Shown here: piece by piece, positions 24,651 through 33,228 of the stretch | Layout of the letters: each line of letters begins with the position of its first letter | How positions within the stretch are numbered: position 1 is the first letter of the stretch | From: a virus | IMG/VR virus record: IMGVR_UViG_3300035682_001613 | Coordinates: 1-34,979 of that record | Length of the DNA stretch: 34,979 bases | Strand: one strand, 5' to 3' | Made by a program: the position numbers and the translations under genes | Notes under the pieces: model-generated | What the model was told of the DNA's origin: nothing | The model's input: the letters and a program-made list of their open reading frames with translations, nothing else | Databases searched by the model: none

Positions 24651-27600
24651 TTAATCTACTTCCAATATTGGTTCATTATTACCTCTACCTTGTGCAGTTA
24701 CTCTTAATGTGGTTGGATTAGTTATAAATATTTCCACCGGAGATTTACCATCTATTGTAGTAAAAGAACTAGTTACCCCATTTGCTATATAAGATGTATT
24801 TTTACTTCCTCTATAAAATAGATTTTGAGTCCCAGTATGTTTTTCTCCTTTATAAATATAATGAGATGGTAAATATCCACTTGCGGTTTGAATTGCAACA
24901 ATATCTCCATCAATTGTTAATCCTACACTTGTATTAAAATCTTGTACTATTAATTCTTGTGAATATGATGATGTTACCACATTGGTTTCACTACCACTTA
25001 TACCATTTTGATTTAATTGTGTAAGAATAGTATTTTGTTTTGTTACTACAAATGCTCTAATACCTTTTGATTTAAATGTACCATTTTCTTCATAATAATA
25101 TTTACCATATCCATTATCAAAATAAGTATTAAACCCATAATTAATATAATTATCATCCATACCAATAATTTGACCTGCATTGATTAAATCAAGTTCGGTA
25201 GTTATTGTTGCTTCATTTCTTCTATAATCAATTGAAGCGGTATAGGTAGTATATTCTCCACTTGCTATATCTATTATAATATTACCAATTGAAGCGGTAT
25301 AGGTATTATATTCACCATTAAAATTATAAACATTAGATGCCGTTAAAAATACATCATATCCTAAATTTATACCACTAATATTTTCAAGTGAACCAGATAA
25401 ACTTAAATCCGTATTTAACACATCAAACGTACTACTTACTTCCGTTATTGTAGTATCAGTAATTGTTCCTTCATATTGTTCATTAATTGCCGTTGGTTTA
25501 TTTCTTTTAACCTTACTTCTTTCTAAAAAGTGTGGTGCTATTAATAATCCCTGTGTTACTTTTGCTCTTGCCGGCATCATTTCTTTAAGATTAACAAAGA
25601 ATGATTTATCAAAAAATTTAATCAATTTAATAAAATCATAAATGTTTCTATTAGATACTCTTTCAAAATAATATTCTCTAAGTGTATCTAATTCTTTATA
25701 GGTATTTTTATAATCATCTGAAGGGTCACCAATATAATCATCCAAACTTCCACCACCCAATGATTTTGCAATATCTAAATCTAAATCTTTATTAGGTGAG
25801 AAAAATATACCAACTCTATTTGAATCCATTTTAGCGGTTTCAAATGCTTTTTTAGTTGCTCTTTTAGCGGGAGATAAATCACTAATTAATTCTTGTGATT
25901 CAAATCTAATTTTATCATTTGATAATCTATTAGCACCTGTATTTGGTAGAGTAATTGTTACATCTTTATCAATGTATTTGTAGTTCCAATGTTGTGAAGA
26001 ACTACTATTATATTGTGATGCGGTATCAAATCCACTTGCACTTACATCGTTCATATAAGTTGCAATAGGTGCTACGTTTTTAATTTTAGAAATTTCAGAA
26101 CCAGATGGATATAAAGAGTGTGGATATTCAAAATCTAATCTTAATAATAAATCTTCGGTAGAACTTTTCATTGTATTTCCTACAATAACTTCACTACCTA
26201 ATACATGTATATCAAATATAGAAGAACTTAATGCAGTTTTCCATATTCTAACTTCATCCATTTCTCCATTAAAATTACCAAATACAATTTGAGAACCACT
26301 ATTCCATGCCAATGTACCACTGCCCGTTATACTTCCTTGTTTTACAATTCTATCTTTTTCTGCATATCCATAATACGCAGTATACGCACCATTTTCATTA
26401 TTTACTAATATAGAATGAAAATTACCATCAAAAAATGAATATGCGGATGATGATAATACATTTGTTCCATTTACTTTTAATTGTAAACTACCTAATTGTG
26501 TATTAGTAGAACCACTTATAAATAATTTAAAGCCACTACCACTTACCAAATCAACAGATGCTGAATATGCTGGTTTAACTCTAAATTCAATTGATTGGGG
26601 TGACCCACTCCAACTAGATGTTAAATATGAAACAGTATTACCTATATTAAATACTAAAGTAGAACTCAATGTTTCATATGTAAACGTAGAAGGTGCTGCA
26701 TCATCTGCAACAGGTCCACCAAATTCCATTATAGTTAACATTGATTGTGGAATACCATATGAACTCATCAATGCTTTTATACCACGCTTAGACCCTTTAT
26801 GTTTTAATAAATAAGGTAAATTATTTGCAATTCTTCTCCAAATTGTTTTTGTATATTGTTCAGGAGTAATTGTATAATCATCCGCATTATTTAATACACT
26901 AACACCATCCCCATCTTGTCCAAACAAATATCCCCATAGGTTTTTATTTGAATTTAAGTTTTTAGCATCCCAACTAAATGATTCTAAATAGTTATAAAGT
27001 AATTCATCATTAATACCATATGAATTAGTTTCGGTAATCATCCTTTGGTCTGTCATACCTTTAATATAACTCCAAAGAATATCAAAGTGGTTACCCACCA
27101 TATCTAAGAACAATAAGTAATCTGAATTGTTTTCATCTTCACTTATAAATTGTGGAATATTATTTTTTAAAGCATTAAGGTTCATATTATCATAAACCGA
27201 TGCAGAATCCATAGTACCTAAATACCAATTAGTAAGTGTTGTATTTGGATTAGTAATATAAGTTGTACCATCATTACTAAATGCAGTTTCTCCACTTTCT
27301 AAATTAAATCTACCACCAGGAAAGGATTCGTAAGAAGCACTATCTGCAGTAAATACCAATGAACCACTTACTAAACTATTTTCCCAACCATCAAACCCAC
27401 TAACCAATGTAGATAATTTTTCAGAATATTTTGTTACATCCTGTATTACATTAATACTTTGAGTTTGTTCGTTTAAATAACCAATTCTATCCTCATAGTA
27501 TTCTGCTAATTCTTTTTTATATTTAAAGTTTGCTAATCTTTCAACTGCACTACTGTATTTTATAAAATTAGAAAAATTAGAATAATCTATATTAATTCTA

Positions 27601-29786
27601 TCTGTTTCTACAAAATTTTGTGAAAGTAATTTATCTACAATTTGTTGAGATGATTCACTACCACTCAATATTAAATCATCATATGATTCGTATATTGTAG
27701 ATTGTCCTTTTACATAATCTACTTCTATATTAAAGTTTGGTGCTCTTAATGGTAATGCGTTTGTTTCGGGTTTACTACTTACTACTACTCTTTGAATAAT
27801 AGGTAAAGACATTAAACGAGATACCCATAATGTATCATTCTTGTTTATATTAGCAGGTAATGCTTCATATAATTTTAATACAATACTTTTACTTATATCA
27901 CCATCTGGAATACTATTACCGACACTATCTTTTTTAAATTTAGTAAAAGTTGTATAATCTATATCCCAATTAGAAATTAATATTTCTTTATCATCAATAT
28001 CAAACGATGCTAAGTGAGATAAATATTTTTGTTCGTTTCCTAAAGATAAATTTAAATTAGCAGCAATTGCATTAAATAAATTAGTTTTTAAATCTGGTGT
28101 AGAAACATAAATACCAGCATCATCAAAATTAATTGTTATTCTTTCTATTTCACCTTTAACATTTCCATTGTAAGGAACGATTAATAAATCCAATGGTGAA
28201 TTAATTATTTTTCTATTCTTTAAATCTTTGTAGTTTAAACTAATAAAATCTTTTCCGCCAAACTTACCTAACGCAGTATTATCATCTTCTTTAGAATGAT
28301 ATATTAAAATTGTTGTTGCTAGTTTAGATTCAAACGATACCTTAAAATTAACATCACCAAACGTATAAGATGGAATATAAACATTTGTTGGATAATCAAT
28401 TTTATCAATTATCGGTGTATCAAATGTTTTAGATAATTTAATAATAACATATTGTGGGTCACCATCACCATATAAAGTAGATGAAGGAACTAATACTACT
28501 TTAAAAGAACCTTCGTTATTTAAAAAATCTTTCTTTAAATCTAATTGTAATTTAGAAAGTGCTAATGAACTTGCATTTATATCTACATTATATTGTCTAT
28601 ATGGTGTGGTTACCTTTACAAAGTCAGTATTTTTTAAACTAAAATCAACATCAATTAATTTAGAATTAGTTGGTGATGCATATATTGATTCTAAAATTAC
28701 TTGGTCTATTGTATTTGTAACCAATTCTAATAAAGGATAATCTTCTCTATCAGGTGCAACTTCTACTAATATTAAAATGTTTTTATTAAAAGTAGCCGCA
28801 TCAATATTAAAAATTGTATCATTTACAATATTAAAATCACCTAAATTTATATCAGAATTTTCATTAAATTTATCGGTATATTGCCATCTAATAGTTTTAA
28901 ATAAAAACTTATCAAACCCACTAAGTTCTATTTTAACAGGACCAAGTGTACCATTTGTATTTGTAAATCTTACTTCGTTTTGTAGTTTTGTATTAACTAC
29001 TCCGTTTAGTATATCACCAGATGTAACTTTAATATTTACTTCATTATTTAATGTATCGTTTTTGTAATTTGATATAAATTGAATAGCCTGTGTAATGGTG
29101 TTTGTAACTGCCATTGATTCTTTCACATGCTCAATATCAAATGTTAACGTATGTGTTAATGGAAATTTTAAAAATTCTCCACCTTTAACATTGCCATCCC
29201 CATCTAATTCTTGTACTAAAACCCCAGGTACCTGAATAGTTTGTATTTTTTCTACAAAACGCCCAATCGGAGTATTACCCAAATATCCCATAGTAGTTCC
29301 AGCCAATCCACTAAACCCAGTGTTTCCACCCATACCACCAAACATTGAAGAACCAAAATTAAAATTAAATACTGACTCGGTGGGTTCTGGTAAAAAATCC
29401 TGAGTAACAATGCTTTCAGGTATTGTAGTTTTTATTAATTCAAAATAATTTTTTGATTTAAAACTATCATTTATAATTGGTTTAATAAATAATGTATCAT
29501 TAATAGTATTTGAATCAATTAAAAGTGTAGAACCTTCTTGATATACATTATTTTGTACATTAAAAATAATTTGATTTTTAAATTCACTTATATTATTTAG
29601 TACTAATTTTATATCATTACCAGGTGGTGTTGTAGGAATTGGTATTTGATTACCTCCGCCACCGCCTCCGGTAAATCCACCACCACCGCCACTTCCCAAA
29701 TTAGTATCATTAAATTGGCCTCCGCCATTAACAAATAATTCATTTAGTGGAGTGTAATCAATTGAAGTTGTATCGTATGCTTGCAT
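24651..29786 (-). CDS. Giant virion structural protein with internal LamG domain
   Basis: This 1711-residue protein has a Gly-rich stretch near its N-terminus (about residues 20-50, poly-Gly interrupted by FT and N) and a long beta-rich region to about 900. A helical segment follows around 980-1030 (RRIANNLPYLLKHKGSKRG, then IKALMSSYGIPQSMLTI), which I recognise from structural proteins of T4-like and marine phages. A LamG-like domain lies at about 1030-1200 (SIEFRVKP, LQLKVNGT, FHSILVNN, IVFGNFNGEMDEVRIW). A second conserved helical segment is near 1330-1450 (DSNRVGIFFSPNKDLDLDI, FFDKSFFVNLKEMMPARAK, LLIAPHFLERSK). The C-terminal end is beta-rich and includes a small internal duplication. 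Size, baseplate neighbourhood and the LamG fold suggest a baseplate-periphery or fibre component touching host or glycan. The exact T4 equivalent is not clear. Confidence 0.8.
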   Translation of the reverse strand: MQAYDTTSIDYTPLNELFVNGGGQFNDTNLGSGGGGGFTGGGGGGNQIPIPTTPPGNDIKLVLNNISEFKNQIIFNVQNNVYQEGSTLLIDSNTINDTLFIKPIINDSFKSKNYFELIKTTIPESIVTQDFLPEPTESVFNFNFGSSMFGGMGGNTGFSGLAGTTMGYLGNTPIGRFVEKIQTIQVPGVLVQELDGDGNVKGGEFLKFPLTHTLTFDIEHVKESMAVTNTITQAIQFISNYKNDTLNNEVNIKVTSGDILNGVVNTKLQNEVRFTNTNGTLGPVKIELSGFDKFLFKTIRWQYTDKFNENSDINLGDFNIVNDTIFNIDAATFNKNILILVEVAPDREDYPLLELVTNTIDQVILESIYASPTNSKLIDVDFSLKNTDFVKVTTPYRQYNVDINASSLALSKLQLDLKKDFLNNEGSFKVVLVPSSTLYGDGDPQYVIIKLSKTFDTPIIDKIDYPTNVYIPSYTFGDVNFKVSFESKLATTILIYHSKEDDNTALGKFGGKDFISLNYKDLKNRKIINSPLDLLIVPYNGNVKGEIERITINFDDAGIYVSTPDLKTNLFNAIAANLNLSLGNEQKYLSHLASFDIDDKEILISNWDIDYTTFTKFKKDSVGNSIPDGDISKSIVLKLYEALPANINKNDTLWVSRLMSLPIIQRVVVSSKPETNALPLRAPNFNIEVDYVKGQSTIYESYDDLILSGSESSQQIVDKLLSQNFVETDRINIDYSNFSNFIKYSSAVERLANFKYKKELAEYYEDRIGYLNEQTQSINVIQDVTKYSEKLSTLVSGFDGWENSLVSGSLVFTADSASYESFPGGRFNLESGETAFSNDGTTYITNPNTTLTNWYLGTMDSASVYDNMNLNALKNNIPQFISEDENNSDYLLFLDMVGNHFDILWSYIKGMTDQRMITETNSYGINDELLYNYLESFSWDAKNLNSNKNLWGYLFGQDGDGVSVLNNADDYTITPEQYTKTIWRRIANNLPYLLKHKGSKRGIKALMSSYGIPQSMLTIMEFGGPVADDAAPSTFTYETLSSTLVFNIGNTVSYLTSSWSGSPQSIEFRVKPAYSASVDLVSGSGFKLFISGSTNTQLGSLQLKVNGTNVLSSSAYSFFDGNFHSILVNNENGAYTAYYGYAEKDRIVKQGSITGSGTLAWNSGSQIVFGNFNGEMDEVRIWKTALSSSIFDIHVLGSEVIVGNTMKSSTEDLLLRLDFEYPHSLYPSGSEISKIKNVAPIATYMNDVSASGFDTASQYNSSSSQHWNYKYIDKDVTITLPNTGANRLSNDKIRFESQELISDLSPAKRATKKAFETAKMDSNRVGIFFSPNKDLDLDIAKSLGGGSLDDYIGDPSDDYKNTYKELDTLREYYFERVSNRNIYDFIKLIKFFDKSFFVNLKEMMPARAKVTQGLLIAPHFLERSKVKRNKPTAINEQYEGTITDTTITEVSSTFDVLNTDLSLSGSLENISGINLGYDVFLTASNVYNFNGEYNTYTASIGNIIIDIASGEYTTYTASIDYRRNEATITTELDLINAGQIIGMDDNYINYGFNTYFDNGYGKYYYEENGTFKSKGIRAFVVTKQNTILTQLNQNGISGSETNVVTSSYSQELIVQDFNTSVGLTIDGDIVAIQTASGYLPSHYIYKGEKHTGTQNLFYRGSKNTSYIANGVTSSFTTIDGKSPVEIFITNPTTLRVTAQGRGNNEPILEVD
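25229..25313 (-). repeat. 28-bp direct repeat in the giant structural gene
   Basis: CAATTGAAGCGGTATAGGTA plus eight more bases at 25229-25256 recurs at 25286-25313 with one difference (27 of 28). The copies are 57 bp apart and each encodes the peptide EY(T/N)TYTASI, one strand-turn of a beta region. It is a small in-frame duplication of 19 residues. Confidence 0.8.
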
Positions 29787-29790
29787 CGTT

Positions 29791-29798
29791 TATAAATA
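29791..29798 (-). promoter_or_regulatory. Recurrent ATATTTATA element before the giant structural gene
   Basis: The coding strand reads GATATTTATAAACG, ending next to the start at 29786, and takes up nearly the whole 14-base gap after the upstream stop. With four nt between element and start, any promoter here would give a leaderless transcript, so an initiation-enhancing A/U element is an equal alternative. Confidence 0.42.
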
Positions 29799-29800
29799 TC

Positions 29801-31090
29801 CTATCTTAGATTTTCTCTTTGTTCATTTAACCCATCATTATTAAAAAGTTGCTCTCTACCCATACCACCTCCCAACCTACTATTATCAATTATTTCACCA
29901 CCAAATCCGCCACCGCCACCTCTCGGTGCATAATCAATTAAAACGGGTATTGGTTCAACTATAATTTCAGGTGTAGGCATTGGTTGCTCAACTAAAGGAG
30001 GTTCAACCGCCGGCTTCCTTTTTATAATAATATCTTCTTTAATCGGTTTGTTTGGAGTAATTATAATATTTTTATCTAATCCTGTTAATTTATCATTTCT
30101 AGTTAATCTAGAAGTAGCGATTGCCGTAGTTGTTAGCAATGATTGTAACAATTGATTATCTACTTTATTTTTCAATACATCTTTAATTGATTGTGGATAA
30201 TCTATGAATGTAATATTTTTCATATTAAAATCAATAGAATCGCTTAATCTATTTATTAACAATGTTTGAACTTGTTTTGTATTATAAAATTCATCTAAAT
30301 CCAATGGTTGCGATGATAATTGCCCATAGTTAGAATTACCTAACTTATATTCTTTACCATCAAATTGATTATACAAACTTTGTTTAAAATCTGTAAATAT
30401 TTTTTCTTTAAATGCTTTGTATTGTGAATCATTTCCAAATTTAAAATCTTTTTTTACAACTGATAACCAATTCGGTCCATGCTGTTGTATTAAATAGTTA
30501 TCAATTAAATCACTAATTTGTAATTGTATTGAATCTATTTGTTTTTGTATTGTACTTAAATTTTCTCTTAGTTCTAATGCGTTATCTATAAATGAATTAT
30601 ATCTAGAATTAATTTTGGCATTTTGTACAACATCCGTAGTTATTAATGGTTGAATACGAATCTCTGTTCTACTTGGTGAAATTTCATGTATCCAAACTCT
30701 TTGTTTTTTATCATCTAATCCAATATAGTTTTTAACAAAATTAAATACTACATTAAATTCACCATTACCATAACCTGCATCATTCACTAATTTTTCAACA
30801 TCAATATCAAATACCTTTTCTTGTGTTAATGGGTCTATATCACTCTTAAGATATTTTGTTAAATTATCTTTATGAATATATCTAACCGTCACACCATTTG
30901 TTTGTTGTAATAAGTTATTAGCTAAATCATATAATCTAAATTCAATAACATCATTTTTTGACATTCCAAAATCAGTTACATTTTTAGCTATTGTTTTAAA
31001 TACATTCAAATCTTTAGAACTAACTAATTGTGCAGTTGAATCTAAATTAAGATTAATGTTTTCAATATTTTTAAAATCTTTTATTGCCAT
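29801..31090 (-). CDS. Virion structural protein with Gly-rich C-terminus
   Basis: This 429-residue protein has an N-terminal part whose segment NGEFNVVFNFVKNYIG followed by VWIHEISPSRTEIRI is one I recognise from large phage structural and baseplate-associated proteins. A helical middle follows (about 170-340, with LSTIQKQIDSIQLQISDLID as a coiled coil), then a Pro-rich linker (KPAVEPPLVEQPMPTPEI) and a Gly-rich C-terminus (RGGGGGFGG, GGGMG). The next gene starts with another Gly-rich stretch 14 bases later. No enzymatic motif is seen. It follows the coiled-coil gene by six bases. Likely a baseplate or tail-fibre-connecting component that binds its neighbour through the flexible Gly segments. 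Confidence 0.72.
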   Translation of the reverse strand: MAIKDFKNIENINLNLDSTAQLVSSKDLNVFKTIAKNVTDFGMSKNDVIEFRLYDLANNLLQQTNGVTVRYIHKDNLTKYLKSDIDPLTQEKVFDIDVEKLVNDAGYGNGEFNVVFNFVKNYIGLDDKKQRVWIHEISPSRTEIRIQPLITTDVVQNAKINSRYNSFIDNALELRENLSTIQKQIDSIQLQISDLIDNYLIQQHGPNWLSVVKKDFKFGNDSQYKAFKEKIFTDFKQSLYNQFDGKEYKLGNSNYGQLSSQPLDLDEFYNTKQVQTLLINRLSDSIDFNMKNITFIDYPQSIKDVLKNKVDNQLLQSLLTTTAIATSRLTRNDKLTGLDKNIIITPNKPIKEDIIIKRKPAVEPPLVEQPMPTPEIIVEPIPVLIDYAPRGGGGGFGGEIIDNSRLGGGMGREQLFNNDGLNEQRENLR

Positions 31091-31096
31091 AATTTA

Positions 31097-32119
31097 TTAT
31101 TCAAATGAGTGTACTTTTACTTTAAAATTTTTATCTTCGGTTTTGCCGGCTGGGTCAATATCTTTTACTATAATTTTTAATGTTTCCTCATAATCTCTTT
31201 GTGATTTTCCCAAACCGGTCCAACCTCTTGTTCCACTAGGTACTCTACTTTGAATGGGTTTATCAAATGTAATTCGTTTTGTTTCGTTTGCTTTTAAATT
31301 AAATGGAGATTCTATTGTAAAAAAAGTTTGAGATATCGTTACTATTATATCCTTTGGTCCCGCTACTATATCAACATAATTACTACACCATGCCACTGCA
31401 TAAGGTGCAGGTCTTTCTACTTTAGCACCCTTTGCAACTAAATTAAAATCAATCGCAACACCTGCTCCACCATTTTTAGCCGGGTCTCCTTTTTCCCAAA
31501 GAATTGTAGCTAATTCACCCGTTGAAACACCACCCGCTGCTATTGCCTGTGCCTTAGCACTTAATTGTTGTGCTGCTACTTGTAAACTTGCATTCGCCTG
31601 TGCTAATAAATTATTTAAAGTATCTATTTGTTTAATTAACGCTGTTTTCTGTGCAACTAGTCCCGTATTCTCTGCTTCCAATGAAGTTCTTTCGGTTGCT
31701 TCATTTATAGCTTTAGTTAAAGATGTTGTTAAATTAGATTTTAAATCTAATGTAGTTTGTTGTATAGAACCTAATTTATTATTTAAAGCTGCATTCTGAA
31801 CTCTTAAATTATCATTATCTAAATATAAAGAACTACTATCCGCCATCAATGCCTGAACCCGTGTGTTTAATGACTCAACATCTGCTGTTAGTATATTTAC
31901 TTGAATTTGTAAATCAGCACTACGTGATAATTCTGCATCATAAATTGGTTTAGGAATTAAATCTAATCTAACTTCAGGTAATGGTTTTATAAGTTCCGTT
32001 ACTTGTAAACTAACTGATTTAGACAATTCATTACTATTGTATTGGTCTAAATATAATTTAGTAGTAATGGTTTCTTCCGTACTATTGGTTGTATCTATAT
32101 ATTTTTTAGTTAATGCCAT
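31097..32119 (-). CDS. Structural protein with coiled coil and C-terminal beta domain
   Basis: This 340-residue protein has an N-terminal stretch of about 65 residues, then a long coiled coil at about 70-195 (SADLQIQVNILTADVESLNT, LRVQNAALNNKLGSIQQT, ALIKQIDTLNNLLAQANA) and a C-terminal beta domain with a Trp/Cys-containing core (YAVAWCSNYVDIV) and a basic end (NFKVKVHSFE). Coiled-coil shafts with a globular head are common in trimeric or dimeric baseplate and short tail-fibre proteins. The start overlaps the stop of the DNRLRE-like gene at base 32119 (TAATG), so it belongs to the baseplate operon. No name can be given. Confidence 0.72.
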   Translation of the reverse strand: MALTKKYIDTTNSTEETITTKLYLDQYNSNELSKSVSLQVTELIKPLPEVRLDLIPKPIYDAELSRSADLQIQVNILTADVESLNTRVQALMADSSSLYLDNDNLRVQNAALNNKLGSIQQTTLDLKSNLTTSLTKAINEATERTSLEAENTGLVAQKTALIKQIDTLNNLLAQANASLQVAAQQLSAKAQAIAAGGVSTGELATILWEKGDPAKNGGAGVAIDFNLVAKGAKVERPAPYAVAWCSNYVDIVAGPKDIIVTISQTFFTIESPFNLKANETKRITFDKPIQSRVPSGTRGWTGLGKSQRDYEETLKIIVKDIDPAGKTEDKNFKVKVHSFE

Positions 32120-33228
32120 TATTTGTAAATATCAAATGTACCGATTTCAAAAATTTCTTCATTATTAGTATCAATTGTTTTTACAAATAATGTATAATTT
32201 CTACCAACCGGCCAATTTGTAAAGTTTAAGTTAATCATATTATTACGCAACCCCCTTAATACTTTTGTATTTGGTGAGTAATCTATAATAAATTCTTTTG
32301 TTAATGTATCTACCACCGCATAATATGCTTCATTTGGTAAATAGTATTTAACTTGATATGCAAATGTACTATTAAATTGTTTAATAGGATATAATTCTCT
32401 CGCATCTACCTTTATTGATACTTTCTGACCGTTTGTATAAGAGTCTTTTAAATTTGGTGAATAACAACGATATACCACATCATAACTACTACTAGATACA
32501 AAATTACTAATATCAATCAATGAACCACTTGTACTCGTTTCAAGATATGTTATTACTAATTTAGGTTGATATATTGTATTGGTTTCTTTTGAGAACATTT
32601 TAATACTACCATAATCAACTGAATCATTTTCTTTATCAGTAGGAAATTTAAGTATGATACCATTGTTTGTTATACTACCACTATTCCATCTTTTAACAAA
32701 TTCAGTAACATCTAAATTAATATCCTCTATTGTGTACTGGAACGATTGTGAAGATACCGATGATGTAAACCATGTACCACCAAGCCCTGTCTGAGAACCG
32801 GTCGTAAAGGGGTTAAAACTAGCTCCTTGACCCGCTACATATGTATTGTTCCAAATAGTAGAAGTATTATCTCCATTTTTATAGTACCAAGTTACACCAT
32901 TTGTTGTAAGGTTATCAAAACGAGTACCCGTACCATTCTCCCAACTTTGAGAAATTGGATATGCTTCAATATTAAATCTAGCAGCAATTTCATCTGCTTT
33001 AGTTATCTTTAATTGTAATGATGCGGTAAATGAACCACTTGGTATTGTACCATTTGCTATACTTTTAGATATTTCAGTAGTATCAAACTGAATTAAAGCT
33101 CTACTAATATCTTGTGTATCACCATAATATACTTTAGAAATTTCTAACATCTCATCTATACCAGTATTTTGGTAAGGTTGTTGTAAGTATATAGTTGCAT
33201 CTTGTGATGCTGTATAAAATAATATCAT
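32119..33228 (-). CDS. DNRLRE-like beta-sandwich structural protein
   Basis: This 369-residue protein begins MILFYTASQDATIYLQQPYQ and continues with ISRALIQFDTTEIS, ASLQLKITKADEI and IEAYPISQSWENGTGTR. This series (D-A-T-I-Y, then RALIQFD, LQL, AYPIS..W.EGTG) is the pattern of DNRLRE/disaggregatase-type domains of cell-surface proteins. A second beta domain follows from about 230 (VVYRCYSPNLKDSY), probably structural. The start overlaps the gp6-like stop (TAATG at 33228) and the stop overlaps the coiled-coil start, so it is translated together with the baseplate genes. DNRLRE folds bind carbohydrate in some proteins, so it may give the baseplate a surface-glycan contact, but here it could be purely architectural. 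Confidence 0.68.
   Translation of the reverse strand: MILFYTASQDATIYLQQPYQNTGIDEMLEISKVYYGDTQDISRALIQFDTTEISKSIANGTIPSGSFTASLQLKITKADEIAARFNIEAYPISQSWENGTGTRFDNLTTNGVTWYYKNGDNTSTIWNNTYVAGQGASFNPFTTGSQTGLGGTWFTSSVSSQSFQYTIEDINLDVTEFVKRWNSGSITNNGIILKFPTDKENDSVDYGSIKMFSKETNTIYQPKLVITYLETSTSGSLIDISNFVSSSSYDVVYRCYSPNLKDSYTNGQKVSIKVDARELYPIKQFNSTFAYQVKYYLPNEAYYAVVDTLTKEFIIDYSPNTKVLRGLRNNMINLNFTNWPVGRNYTLFVKTIDTNNEEIFEIGTFDIYK

Noticed and set aside
28777-29067. Plus-strand open frame of 96 residues inside the giant structural gene
   Set aside because: Fully inside a continuous 1711-codon frame; no start context or homology.
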